Shown here: piece after piece, positions 1-6,912 of the stretch
Position numbering within the stretch: the stretch's first letter is position 1
Layout of the letters: every line of letters starts with the position of its first letter
Source of the DNA: UBA4744 sp035282865
GTDB taxonomy: Bacteria > Actinomycetota > Acidimicrobiia > Spongiisociales > UBA4744
Direction: 5' to 3'
DNA: 14,505 nucleotides
Assembly: GCA_035282865.1 (NCBI GenBank)
Contig: DATEVB010000125.1
Coordinates: 1-14,505, forward strand
Position numbers and translations under genes: made by a program
The notes under the pieces: model-generated
What the model saw: only the letters and a program-made list of their open reading frames with translations
Told to the model about the DNA's origin: nothing
Databases searched by the model: none

Positions 1-227
1 CGCACGAGCGCGCCGATGACCAAGGAGTCCTCTTCGACGCCAACCGCATCGAGACCAGGGACCTTACCGAGGTCGACAACCATGGAGGGCGAAAGGATGC
101 GGAGCTTCATCATCGGGAGCAGGCTCATTCCACCTGATAACAGCTTGGCGCCGGGTGTCTCGGAAAGCGCCTGCGAAGCCTGGTCCAGGCTGGAGGCTGC
201 CATATAGTCGAAAGCTCGCGGATACAT
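1..227 (-). CDS. Molybdenum hydroxylase FAD-binding (medium, CoxM-type) subunit, N-terminal part
   Basis: Only about the first 75 residues are present; the gene runs off the left edge. They read MYPRAFDYMAASSLDQA, then a GAKLLSGGMSLLPMMKLR stretch, then VVDLGKVPGL. The SGGMSLLPMMK stretch matches the FAD pyrophosphate-binding loop (AGGQSLxPxMxxR type) of medium subunits of xanthine dehydrogenase/CO dehydrogenase-family molybdenum hydroxylases. In this family the subunit carries FAD and passes electrons from the 2Fe-2S subunit to the final acceptor. The ATG lies 2 bases after the TGA of the 2Fe-2S subunit, with AGGAG-like bases inside the end of that gene, so the two are almost certainly co-transcribed and translationally coupled. 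The large Mo-cofactor subunit is not in the window; it should lie further left. The family is clear, the substrate is not. Confidence 0.88.
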   Translation of the reverse strand, partial: MYPRAFDYMAASSLDQASQALSETPGAKLLSGGMSLLPMMKLRILSPSMVVDLGKVPGLDAVGVEEDSLVIGALV

Positions 228-229
228 GT

Positions 230-727
230 TCAACACTCCTGCTCAGCGGCGGGAGGTGGCGCCTCGCCGCCCATCCGGGCAGCGGCGTCCTGGATTGCCA
301 GGATGATGGGGATGTATCCCGTGCAGCGGCACAGGTTTCCGTCTATCGCTCGTAAGATCTCGGCCTCCGTTGGGCGTGGCTGATCGTTGAGTAAGGCCAG
401 CGCGGACATCAGCATCCCGGGGGTGCAGTAGCCGCACTGGAGGGCGAGTCGTTCGAGAAATGCCTCCTGCAGCGGGTGCAGATCCGCTTGAGCCGCAACC
501 CCTTCCACCGTAGTGATTCGTCCATCATCTGCCTGAACCGCCAAGAGCGTGCACGACTTGATCGCGTCGCCATCCACGAGAACGGTGCAGGCACCGCAGG
601 CTGAAGTCTCACAGCCAATGTGGGTCCCGGTGAGGTTGAGGGTGTCGCGCAGGAACTGAACGAGAAGGAGGCGAGGCTCGACCTCAGCGGTTACCGACTC
701 ACCATTCACGGTCATCGCGACGTGCAC
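230..727 (-). CDS. Molybdenum hydroxylase 2Fe-2S (small, CoxS-type) subunit
   Basis: A 165-residue protein, normal length for the small iron-sulphur subunit of xanthine dehydrogenase/CO dehydrogenase-family enzymes. The N-terminal plant-type ferredoxin domain has ligands C39, C44, C47 and C59 (CETSACGACTVLVDG). The C-terminal helical domain has the second 2Fe-2S ligands C98 and C101 (CGYCTPGM) and C133 and C135 (CRCTGY). It relays electrons from the molybdopterin subunit to the FAD subunit and is normally cytoplasmic. The start chosen is GTG at 727 because AAAGGA sits 6 bases upstream; an ATG four codons later is badly spaced. It begins 34 bases after the isochorismatase-like gene and its stop is 2 bases before the FAD-subunit start, so the three form one leftward operon. 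Such enzymes often hydroxylate N-heterocycles or purines, which fits the neighbours, but the small subunit does not reveal the substrate. Confidence 0.95.
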   Translation of the reverse strand: MHVAMTVNGESVTAEVEPRLLLVQFLRDTLNLTGTHIGCETSACGACTVLVDGDAIKSCTLLAVQADDGRITTVEGVAAQADLHPLQEAFLERLALQCGYCTPGMLMSALALLNDQPRPTEAEILRAIDGNLCRCTGYIPIILAIQDAAARMGGEAPPPAAEQEC

Positions 728-761
728 AGCGGTTCCTTTTCTAAGCTACGCGGCGTTTACC

Positions 762-1442
762 CTACCGAGACGGGGCTTCCAGGTACTCGACTACAGCCGC
801 CGAGTTCACCACGTTGGCGTACTTCTGGTCCATGTCGAAGAGATTGACGGCGTGGCTCAACGATCCGCGATCGAACACACCGTCCTCGACCACGACGGTC
901 GAGAAACCGTATGAAAAGGAATCGATGGTCGTAGCGCGGACACATCCGGACGTGGTACATCCCATGATGACGAGCGTATCGATCTTCCTGTCGATCAGCG
1001 ATGAAAGCAGCGGTGTTCCATGGAAGGCGCTCGGCTTGGTCTTGCGGATGAGCATTTCGCCCGGCAGCGGCGCGATCCGGGCGACGATGTCCTGCGCGTC
1101 CTCCGGTTGCTCGAGGGTCCGGGGGTGCTTCTGGCGCCACTGGCCGGCGTGGTCGATCACGTACTCCTCGATACCGGCCGTGAAGTACACGGCATCGTTG
1201 CCGGCACGTCCCGCACTCAGGACCGATTCGATCGCCCCAATTGCGTCCCATCCGGCTTGCCCGCACGAATTCGGGTAGCGCGCTATTGAGTCGATTATGG
1301 GCATCGGTTCCCGTCCGACGAAGCCGTACGTCACGTCGATGATCAGCAGTGCCGGTCGGGGGCCGAGCGTGGTCCGTCTGCCGTAACCGGCCGCCTCGTA
1401 GATCTGCAGGTCGGTCTCAGGGATCACGTCACGCCAGTTCAT
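762..1442 (-). CDS. Isochorismatase-superfamily amidohydrolase (N-carbamoylsarcosine amidohydrolase-like)
   Basis: A 226-residue cysteine hydrolase. The three superfamily catalytic positions are visible: D36 in LLIIDVTYGF, K134 in RKTKPSAF and nucleophile C167 in GCTTSGCVRATTIDS, the last including the cis-peptide turn before the cysteine. The CTTSGCVRA form is typical of the N-carbamoylsarcosine amidohydrolase group, which removes carbamoyl groups as CO2 and ammonia; nicotinamidases, ureidoacrylate hydrolases and maleamate amidases share the fold. Start: the frame stays open up to 1814, but ATG 1442 has a near-perfect AGGAGG 5 bases upstream and the fold begins there, so the upstream extension is rejected. 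It is first in the leftward operon with the molybdenum hydroxylase subunits. With two hydantoinase-like genes across the divergent promoter, a role in cleaving a ring-opened carbamoyl or amide product is a reasonable inference. The superfamily is near certain, the substrate open. Confidence 0.92.
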   Translation of the reverse strand: MNWRDVIPETDLQIYEAAGYGRRTTLGPRPALLIIDVTYGFVGREPMPIIDSIARYPNSCGQAGWDAIGAIESVLSAGRAGNDAVYFTAGIEEYVIDHAGQWRQKHPRTLEQPEDAQDIVARIAPLPGEMLIRKTKPSAFHGTPLLSSLIDRKIDTLVIMGCTTSGCVRATTIDSFSYGFSTVVVEDGVFDRGSLSHAVNLFDMDQKYANVVNSAAVVEYLEAPSR

Positions 1443-1574
1443 CGCTCCTCCTTTGTCGTTGCAACCCCGCTGCCCCGGCTGCCATACGAAGGCTGGTGTA
1501 TCTGTCGACGTCGCGGAGCAGCGCCGTCGTTGATGAGTTCCGGCGTGCCCGCTCCACGCTTCGAAACCATAATG

Positions 1575-1587
1575 GCTGATCATCAGC
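1575..1587. promoter_or_regulatory. Perfect inverted repeat GCTGATCATCAGC, candidate operator
   Basis: Six-base arms (GCTGAT / ATCAGC) around one central base give a perfect 13-bp dyad. It lies about 130 bp upstream of the isochorismatase-like gene and about 160 bp upstream of the GntR gene, in a non-coding divergent region. Being short and symmetrical it suits dimer binding. It differs in sequence from the TGTATACA dyad, so it may serve another regulator. The position is suggestive but function is unproven. Confidence 0.35.
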
Positions 1588-1593
1588 AGTAAC

Positions 1594-1620
1594 GTGTTGG
1601 AGCGGGGTTGGACCCAACAC
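1594..1620. repeat. Inverted repeat GTGTTGG...CCAACAC
   Basis: Seven-base arms at 1594-1600 and 1614-1620 are perfectly complementary around a 13-base spacer. An internal GTTGG/CCAAC pairing is an alternative fold. No T-run follows on either strand, so it is not an evident rho-independent terminator. It could be a protein-binding dyad or a leader hairpin for the leftward transcript. Confidence 0.3.
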
Positions 1621-1681
1621 CAAGACACTGAACTCCCAGAGGACCGAGTCGAGGGTCGATCCACCAGCGACCGTTTTCGTC

Positions 1682-1709
1682 TTGCCCGGCTACCGGTAAA
1701 TCGGATAAT
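1682..1709 (+). promoter_or_regulatory. Candidate promoter of the GntR-family regulator gene
   Basis: TTGCCC at 1682-1687 and GATAAT at 1704-1709 are separated by 16 bases; the -10 hexamer matches the sigma-70 consensus at five of six positions and the -35 at four. Initiation 6-8 bases downstream would leave a leader of roughly 25-30 bases before the GTG at 1744. The right end abuts the TGTATACA dyad, so a bound repressor would block it. This is prediction by consensus only. Confidence 0.45.
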
Positions 1710-1716
1710 GTATACA
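1709..1716. promoter_or_regulatory. Palindrome TGTATACA, candidate GntR/FCD operator
   Basis: An 8-bp perfect palindrome within AATGTATACAAC, overlapping the end of the predicted -10 box of the GntR gene. Dyads built on GTATAC are common operators for FCD-type GntR regulators, and such regulators usually bind just upstream of their own gene. AT-rich bases stand out in this GC-rich DNA. Autorepression plus control of the divergent operon is the likely reading. Confidence 0.5.
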
Positions 1717-1743
1717 ACGGAACCCGGATCAAGTGGGTGAAGT

Positions 1744-2457
1744 GTGGTAGAAGCGCAACAGAGACCCGGCCCAGACACGCAGCTAGAGAATCTGGAAGTC
1801 ATTTCTCGTGACATCCGTGGGTCCTATCGAACGCTGGAGGAGATGGCCTATCAGGGCATCCGAGAAGCCATTCTCTCGGGCTTGTTCGAACCGGGCGAGC
1901 GGATCCCACAGGATCTGGTCGCGCAGACCTTCGGTATCAGCCGGATTCCCGTGCGTTCTGCCCTGCGTCAACTCGAGAGCGAAGGTCTGGTCGTATTTCA
2001 CCCCCACCGAGGTACCACCGTTGCGACGCTCACCGCTGAGGAAGTAGCAGAGATCTACCAGCTTCGCATACAGCTCGAGACCTTCGCGATGCGAGTTGCC
2101 TGCGAGAAGGCAAGTGCGGAAGAAATCGAAGATCTGGAGCGGTTGGCCGCCGCCCTCGACAAAGCCAAGCCGAGCTCCGGAAACCAGGCGTGGCTCGAGG
2201 CACGGCGACGTTTCTATCAGCGACTGTATGAGATCGCCGGACTTCCGCGGACGGCAGCAATCATCGATCGGCTACGAGCGGAGGTCGGTCGCTATCTGAA
2301 ACGACGCCGCGTTAAAGACGATCCCGGCCATCAGGTCATGGTCGAAGCAATCCGATCACGCGACCCTGCGCGGGCCGAACAGTGGTTGCGGGACCATCTC
2401 GAACGTGTGTCCAAGGAGATCCAGGCGACGGTGGCGGCCTCTGGGGAGGAGATGTGA
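1744..2457 (+). CDS. GntR-family transcriptional regulator, FCD subfamily
   Basis: A 237-residue regulator. A winged helix-turn-helix spans about residues 33-98 (LEEMAYQGIREAILSG, then QDLVAQTFGISRIPVRSALRQL, then the wing FHPHRGTTVATL), and an all-helical FCD ligand-binding domain about 100-225. The DNA-binding part is textbook FadR-like GntR. In FCD domains a D-xxx-H pair plus two more histidines often bind a metal; here H196 and H218 remain, but the D/H pair aligns with R154 and Y158 (ARRRFYQRL), so classic metal binding may be lost. Translation probably begins at GTG 1744 (GGTGAAGT upstream is a weak ribosome site); residues 1-30 are unlikely to be conserved, so a later start is possible. 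It sits between the two gene sets and probably senses a pathway substrate or intermediate. Confidence 0.93.
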   Translation: MVEAQQRPGPDTQLENLEVISRDIRGSYRTLEEMAYQGIREAILSGLFEPGERIPQDLVAQTFGISRIPVRSALRQLESEGLVVFHPHRGTTVATLTAEEVAEIYQLRIQLETFAMRVACEKASAEEIEDLERLAAALDKAKPSSGNQAWLEARRRFYQRLYEIAGLPRTAAIIDRLRAEVGRYLKRRRVKDDPGHQVMVEAIRSRDPARAEQWLRDHLERVSKEIQATVAASGEEM

Positions 2458-2658
2458 CCCCATCCGGGGCAACTCGCCGGCCACAAGTGCTTACCTACGT
2501 ATCTTCCGGCGTTCAGGCAATTCTTCGGGCCCTTCCATCTTCAGGTGGCCTTGGTCTGTTCTTTGTTGGTCTCTCACGCGGCTGGGCCGTCGTATGCCCG
2601 ACGGAGAGGCAATAGGGACCGGGCAACCATTCGAGCTATCCACGCAGAAAGGAATCTG

Positions 2659-3648
2659 ATGCAACGCAAGTATGGACTTCTTCTCCCTCACTTCGGTCCC
2701 TATGCGACTCCGGCTGCGCTGGTCGGGGTCGCTCCCCGGATCGAAGGTTACGGATTCGACTCGATCTGGGTACGGGATCACTTGATCTTCCATCCTCACA
2801 AGTTCGAGCATCCCGACCGCACCCACGTCGAACCGTTCATAGTGTTGTCCGCCGTCGCTGCCGTCACCTCGAAAGTCCTCCTCGGCTTCGGTTCCCTCAT
2901 CCCGTACCGTCATCCCATCGACACAGCGCTCTCGTTGGCATCGCTCGAATGGATGTCCGGACCGGGAAGGGTGATTGCCGGGTTTGGTCTAGGTACCTAC
3001 AACCACGAATTCGAGGCCGTCGGGCTTGGCGAGTATGACCGACGCGAGTTAGTACCAGAGCAAATCGACATCATGCGGAAGCTGTGGACGGGCGAAGAAG
3101 TCACCTACGAAGGCAAGTTCTACTCCTTCGAGGAGGTCGATGTCCATCCTGAGCCCTCCAGCGGTGAGATTGCCGTCTGGTATTGCGGGGGATCGCTGGC
3201 CTCGGTGCGCAGAACCATCGAGTGGAAATTACAGGGGTGGATGCCGGGTCGTATCAACTTCGGGAGCCTGGAAAAGCGGATGCAGCGGATGGCCAGGTTC
3301 AAGGAGGAGCACAGCGTCGTGGACGGTCCGGAGATCTCGGCGATCCCGATAACTAGTCCCGGAGCGTCCTTTGAGGAAGGAATCAGACACATAGACGTCG
3401 AGAACATGCTCGATTCGGCTAGAAAGCGAAGCTGGGTGCCCGGCCCCTCCGGGGAGTTCTCCACCGCCCGGGATCTGGCCGGAGCGCTGATCGCCGGAAC
3501 GGCCGATGACATCATCGAGGACGTCGAACGCTATCACGAGATGGGACTGCACCACCTCGTGTTCGACCTCCGGAATCGGTTCGATGAGTGGGAAGAGAAC
3601 GTGCAGTTCCTCGCCGAAGAGGTACTGCCGGCTGTGAGAAAGGGTTGA
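2659..3648 (+). CDS. LLM-class flavin/F420-dependent oxidoreductase
   Basis: A 329-residue TIM-barrel protein of the bacterial luciferase-like family. Landmarks in order: the N-terminal strand YGLLLPHFGPYATP, GFDSIWVRDHLIF at about 33-45, the RHPIDTALSLASLEWMSGPGR region (84-104) followed by IAGFGLGTYNHEF, the LWTGEEVTYEGKFY signature (142-155), and PSSGEIAVWYCGG (166-178). Members use FMNH2 with oxygen as monooxygenases or use F420; the sequence alone does not decide. The start is ATG 2659, with AAAGGA 5 bases upstream; the open frame continues to 2545 without a good ribosome site. It is separated from the GntR gene by 201 bp and from the SDR by 47 bp. RutA, the uracil-opening enzyme, belongs to the same superfamily, so ring oxidation or opening is possible. 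An F420 link is attractive because an FrhB module lies downstream. Confidence 0.92.
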   Translation: MQRKYGLLLPHFGPYATPAALVGVAPRIEGYGFDSIWVRDHLIFHPHKFEHPDRTHVEPFIVLSAVAAVTSKVLLGFGSLIPYRHPIDTALSLASLEWMSGPGRVIAGFGLGTYNHEFEAVGLGEYDRRELVPEQIDIMRKLWTGEEVTYEGKFYSFEEVDVHPEPSSGEIAVWYCGGSLASVRRTIEWKLQGWMPGRINFGSLEKRMQRMARFKEEHSVVDGPEISAIPITSPGASFEEGIRHIDVENMLDSARKRSWVPGPSGEFSTARDLAGALIAGTADDIIEDVERYHEMGLHHLVFDLRNRFDEWEENVQFLAEEVLPAVRKG

Positions 3649-3695
3649 GTCATCGACGGGTCTAGCGCGCCCGACGCCGCTCGAGGAGATCTGCA

Positions 3696-4496
3696 ATGAC
3701 CGTTGCTCCCATCGTATTGCCGGGACTGGGGCCGGGACGCAGTGCCCTCATTACCGGGGGTACGGGAGCCATCGGCCGGGCCACTGCGGAAGCCTTGATA
3801 CGGATGGGAGTGAGCGTGGCCATCAACGGGCGCTCACCGGAAGCCACGGAGGCCGCGGCAAATGATCTCGGCTCCGGGGTCCTGGCTCTCCCGGGTGACA
3901 TTGCGAATCCCATCGATGCCGATCGCATCGTGCAAGAAAGCGCCGACCGGTGGGGCTCCCTCGACGTGTTGGTGCACAGCGCTGCGCTGAGTGAAGGGGC
4001 CGTGCCACTCCATGAACTCACCGATCACGAAATCGACGAGGTGGTGAGGGTCAATGTACGGGGCTCGCTCATGATCGCCCGAGCCGCTGGTCGGCTCATG
4101 TGCCGCCAAGGCGGCGGGCGCATCGTGAATGTTGCGTCTGTGGCCGCACACCGTGCCCTGCCGGGGCGTGTTGTCTACGGCACCACAAAGGCCGCCTTGG
4201 TACAGCTCACCCGACAGCTTGCCGTGGAGCTGGGACCATGCGGAGTCATGGTGAACAGCGTCAGCCCAGGGCAGACGCCCACCTTCATACGGTTGGTAGA
4301 TGAACCTCCTGGATCGGTGCCCCGTCCAAAGGTGGACGATCCGACCGGTGAAGCGACCTGCGAGCGCATCCCACTTCGTCGTCGTGGACAGCTCGCCGAC
4401 TTCGTCGGACCGATCCTGTTCCTTGCGTCGAATCTGGCCGCCTATGTGACCGGCGTGGATATCCCCATTGACGGTGGAGCCATGGTGCTCCGCTAG
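3696..4496 (+). CDS. Short-chain dehydrogenase/reductase (SDR), classical type
   Basis: A 266-residue Rossmann-fold oxidoreductase acting on an alcohol/ketone pair. The cofactor loop TGGTGAIG is at 20-27, acidic GDIAN (D68) contacts adenine, HSAA at 94-97 replaces the usual NNAG, and the catalytic tetrad is N120, S148, Y161 and K165 (YGTTK). R46 after the second strand (INGRS) suggests NADP(H). The C-terminal VTGVDIPIDGGAMV is the standard SDR ending. The start ATG 3696 has GAGGAG 7 bases upstream. It lies between the LLM gene and the first amidohydrolase (15-base gap), so it is probably in the same transcript. A loop at about 195-225 (RLVDEPPGSVPRPK) is longer than in many SDRs and probably forms the substrate lid. 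Fold and activity class are clear; the substrate is unknown. Confidence 0.93.
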   Translation: MTVAPIVLPGLGPGRSALITGGTGAIGRATAEALIRMGVSVAINGRSPEATEAAANDLGSGVLALPGDIANPIDADRIVQESADRWGSLDVLVHSAALSEGAVPLHELTDHEIDEVVRVNVRGSLMIARAAGRLMCRQGGGRIVNVASVAAHRALPGRVVYGTTKAALVQLTRQLAVELGPCGVMVNSVSPGQTPTFIRLVDEPPGSVPRPKVDDPTGEATCERIPLRRRGQLADFVGPILFLASNLAAYVTGVDIPIDGGAMVLR

Positions 4497-4511
4497 GAAG
4501 GAAGGCGAGAG

Positions 4512-5948
4512 ATGCAACAACTGGCCAGGTCGCCCGATAGCGTCGATACGTCTGTGCGCTCGAGGCGGATCTTCCTGGAACATTGCGAGTTGGATGGGGC
4601 GATCGGGATCACGGGAGGCCGGGTCGTCGGCCTCTATCCGGCCGGAACGGAACCGATCGCGACCCGTCGCATCGATGCAACCGACCAGATAGTGCTGCCC
4701 GGCCTCATCGATTCGCATGCGCACATCCGTGATCCAGGTTTCACTCACAAAGAAGATTGGGAGCACGGAAGTCGTGCTGCTGCGCTCGGCGGGATCACCA
4801 CGCTCATGGATATGCCGAATGTGGATCCCCCCACCAATACGGTTGAGCGCTTCCTGGCCCACATCGACAACGCACGCGGACGGTCCGTCGTCGACTTCGG
4901 GCACAACGCGGCGGGGACCGACCCGTCACAGATCGAGGCGCTCGCTGATGCAGGCGCTACTGCCTTCAAGATCTTCATGATGCGTGACATAGGGCGCGAT
5001 TACCCACACATGCCGGGAACCATGGTCGACGACACCGGACGCCTCTACGAGATCTTCGCGGAGGTTGCCCGAACAGGTCGGGTACTCATGGTGCACCCCC
5101 ATGACCAGGATCTCTGGGAGGCCACCGTCCAACAGACCTGGGAGGCAGGCGACCGTGGCCCGCAAGCCTACGCCCGCGCATGGTTTAGGGATGAAGGTCT
5201 GATCTTCGATCTCGGGGCCGCCGTCGCACTCCAATTGCAGGCGGCAACGGGAGTTTCGCTGCATCTGCTACACACCACAACCGCGAGGACCATCGCCATG
5301 GCTAGCGCTGCCAAGGCCGAGGGAAGCGATGTGACGCTGGAGTTGAATCCGCACTGTCTTTTTCTGGGTGGCAATTGGGACAACATCGAGCGGCTTGGCC
5401 CATATTCGCTGGGTGTCTGGGTCTCCGACGCTCAGGTGCGAGCCTTGTGGGAGGGGGCTCGGTCGGGTGCACTGGATATTGCCGGCACCGATCATGCTCC
5501 TCATTCGAGAGACGAGAAAGAAATCGGCTGGACCGACATGTTCGTCGCGCCGGGCGGAAGCCCGAGCTTGCAAGAGTACCTGTCGCTGTTTCTGACCAGC
5601 GTCAATGAAGGGCTCATATCGTTGAGAAGGGTCGTGGATCTGTGCGCGACTAAGCCCGCCAGGCGGTTCGGGTTGTACCCGCGCAAGGGCGTCATCAGAG
5701 TCGGCGCCGATGCCGATCTGGTGGTGGTCGATCTCGATCGCGAAGACACCATTACAGGCGATCGAGTGGCATCGAAGTGTGGATGGACCCCCTATGAGGG
5801 GCGACGGGTTCGTGGTGTTCCGGTCATCACGATGCTGCGCGGTCGTGTCATCGCCGAGGAGGGCCAAGTTGTCGCTGACCCAGGTTATGGGCAGTTCCTA
5901 GGTGACCAGGCCCGGTCGATCGACAACGAGAAAGGTGAGGGAGCATGA
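4512..5948 (+). CDS. Dihydroorotase/allantoinase/hydantoinase-like cyclic amidohydrolase, copy 1
   Basis: A 478-residue metal-dependent hydrolase of cyclic amides. Binuclear-site residues are all visible: H69 and H71 in GLIDSHAHIRDPG, K153 in AFKIFMMRD (carbamylated lysine), H195 in MVHPHDQ, H254 in LHLLHTT, and D327 in GTDHAPH. RDPGFTHKED and MPNVDPPTNT resemble dihydroorotases; FGLYPRKGVIRVGADADLVVVD resembles allantoinases. No pyrimidine biosynthesis genes are nearby, so a catabolic role is more likely. The N-terminal 20 residues (MQQLARSPDSVDTSVRSRR) are an extension absent from copy 2. The start ATG 4512 has GGAAGG/GAGAG upstream. Its TGA overlaps the ATG of the alpha/beta hydrolase by 4 bases. 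It is closely similar to the second amidohydrolase downstream. Family certain, substrate not. Confidence 0.93.
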   Translation: MQQLARSPDSVDTSVRSRRIFLEHCELDGAIGITGGRVVGLYPAGTEPIATRRIDATDQIVLPGLIDSHAHIRDPGFTHKEDWEHGSRAAALGGITTLMDMPNVDPPTNTVERFLAHIDNARGRSVVDFGHNAAGTDPSQIEALADAGATAFKIFMMRDIGRDYPHMPGTMVDDTGRLYEIFAEVARTGRVLMVHPHDQDLWEATVQQTWEAGDRGPQAYARAWFRDEGLIFDLGAAVALQLQAATGVSLHLLHTTTARTIAMASAAKAEGSDVTLELNPHCLFLGGNWDNIERLGPYSLGVWVSDAQVRALWEGARSGALDIAGTDHAPHSRDEKEIGWTDMFVAPGGSPSLQEYLSLFLTSVNEGLISLRRVVDLCATKPARRFGLYPRKGVIRVGADADLVVVDLDREDTITGDRVASKCGWTPYEGRRVRGVPVITMLRGRVIAEEGQVVADPGYGQFLGDQARSIDNEKGEGA

Positions 5949-6901
5949 GAACCGAAAACGTCGAGTTCTTCAGTGACGGGATCATACTGCGGGGGTTTCT
6001 CCGGCTTCCCGACCAACCAGCTCCCGGAGGTGGGTACCCGGCCCTCGTCCACGGACCTGGCTGGCTGGGGCTGGCGAGTGCCAACAATTATGTTCGTTGG
6101 CATGAGGGGCTGACCACTGCCGGATATGCGGTGCTGGCGTTCGATTACAGGGGTTTCGGTGACAGCGAGGGCGAGCGGGGCTGGGTGCGCCCCGAATGGC
6201 AACTCGAGGACATCCTCAATGCCGTCACCTACCTGACCACCAGAACGGAGATCGATGCCAATCGCCTCGGTGCGTACGGAATGGGTGGCACCGGGGGAGG
6301 AAACGCCTTGCTGGCAACCGCCCACGATCCCCGCCTTCGTTGCGTAGCCGCCCAGTCGGTTGTGGCGGATGGCGAGGACTGGCTGCACCGAATGCGCCGC
6401 GAATACGAGTGGGTGGCATATCTCGAGCGTCTCGAGGCCGATCGCCGGCGTTGGGTCCTTGAAGGAACCGGCGAGATCGTCCATCCCAGGGAAGACCTGA
6501 TGATCGAGACACCGGAGCGTAGGGAGAATTCGCCGAAGAAAGATGTCGATGCCCGCATGCCTGTCGAGTTCTTCCTGCGTAGCGCCGACCTGATTCGACG
6601 ATACCGGCCCATCGATGTGGTGCACAGGATTGCCCCTCGAGCGATGTTGATCACGGCGGTCGAGAACGATGTGGTGACCCCTGAAGATCATGCGATCGCC
6701 CTGTTCGAGCGGGCCGGGGCTCCCAAGAAACTGATAAGGCAGCGGGAGACGACCCACTATCGGGCCTATTCCGCCAACTACGAGACCCTGCTCCGCGAGA
6801 TCGTGGATTGGTATGACCGGCACCTGGGCTATGCGTCGATTCAGGGTGTCGAGATGGCCAGATCAGAAGAGGTCACATGGTTGGGAGCAGAGGCTATCTA
6901 A
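5945..6901 (+). CDS. Alpha/beta-hydrolase-fold protein without a serine in the nucleophile elbow
   Basis: A 318-residue protein of the dienelactone hydrolase/X-Pro dipeptidyl-peptidase-like branch. Seen: oxyanion-side VHGPGWLGL (35-43), VLAFDYRGFGDSEGERG (63-79), the expected nucleophile elbow YGMGGTGGGNAL (111-122), and candidate acid D242 (VENDVVTPEDHA) and base H271 (ETTHYRAY). The elbow should be G-x-S-x-G; here it is G112-M-G-G-T116-G-G, with no serine, cysteine or aspartate, so T116 is the only possible hydroxyl nucleophile. Codons at this place are clean. A long insert (about 145-215, rich in Arg and Glu) between elbow and acid probably forms a cap. It starts inside the stop of amidohydrolase 1 (ATGA overlap) and ends 11 bases before amidohydrolase 2. 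It may catalyse a non-hydrolytic step or be inactive; the fold call is firm. Confidence 0.85.
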   Translation: MRTENVEFFSDGIILRGFLRLPDQPAPGGGYPALVHGPGWLGLASANNYVRWHEGLTTAGYAVLAFDYRGFGDSEGERGWVRPEWQLEDILNAVTYLTTRTEIDANRLGAYGMGGTGGGNALLATAHDPRLRCVAAQSVVADGEDWLHRMRREYEWVAYLERLEADRRRWVLEGTGEIVHPREDLMIETPERRENSPKKDVDARMPVEFFLRSADLIRRYRPIDVVHRIAPRAMLITAVENDVVTPEDHAIALFERAGAPKKLIRQRETTHYRAYSANYETLLREIVDWYDRHLGYASIQGVEMARSEEVTWLGAEAI

Positions 6902-6912
6902 GGAGGTCAATG

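Larger units (their letters stand above)
1443..1743. promoter_or_regulatory. Divergent intergenic control region
   Basis: This 301-bp stretch lies between the start codons of the leftward amidohydrolase operon and the rightward GntR gene. The open frames crossing it have no recognisable protein content. It holds two inverted repeats (1575-1587 and 1594-1620) and, next to the GntR gene, a promoter-like -35/-10 pair overlapping the palindrome TGTATACA. The arrangement suggests that the GntR protein controls both directions from here. I could not pick a convincing leftward promoter by eye. Confidence 0.7.

Noticed and set aside
1443..1814. N-terminal extension of the isochorismatase-like frame up to 1814
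   Set aside because: The extension has no domain, is Arg/Ser-rich, overlaps the divergent promoter region and the start of the GntR gene, and the internal ATG at 1442 has a near-perfect ribosome site.
762..3648. Assignment of the isochorismatase-like and LLM genes as RutB and RutA of the uracil pathway
   Set aside because: Both superfamilies match, but the genes are in divergent operons, the amidase motif resembles N-carbamoylsarcosine amidohydrolase, the LLM protein is shorter than usual RutA proteins, and no RutC-F-type neighbours are present.
3834..4904. Long leftward open frame of 356 codons opposite the SDR and amidohydrolase genes
   Set aside because: It is antisense to two clear genes, lacks any recognisable motif, and has the His/Arg/Pro-rich look of high-GC shadow frames. 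The same holds for long antisense frames at 5268-5867, 5885-6823, 8764-9732 and 9978-11258.
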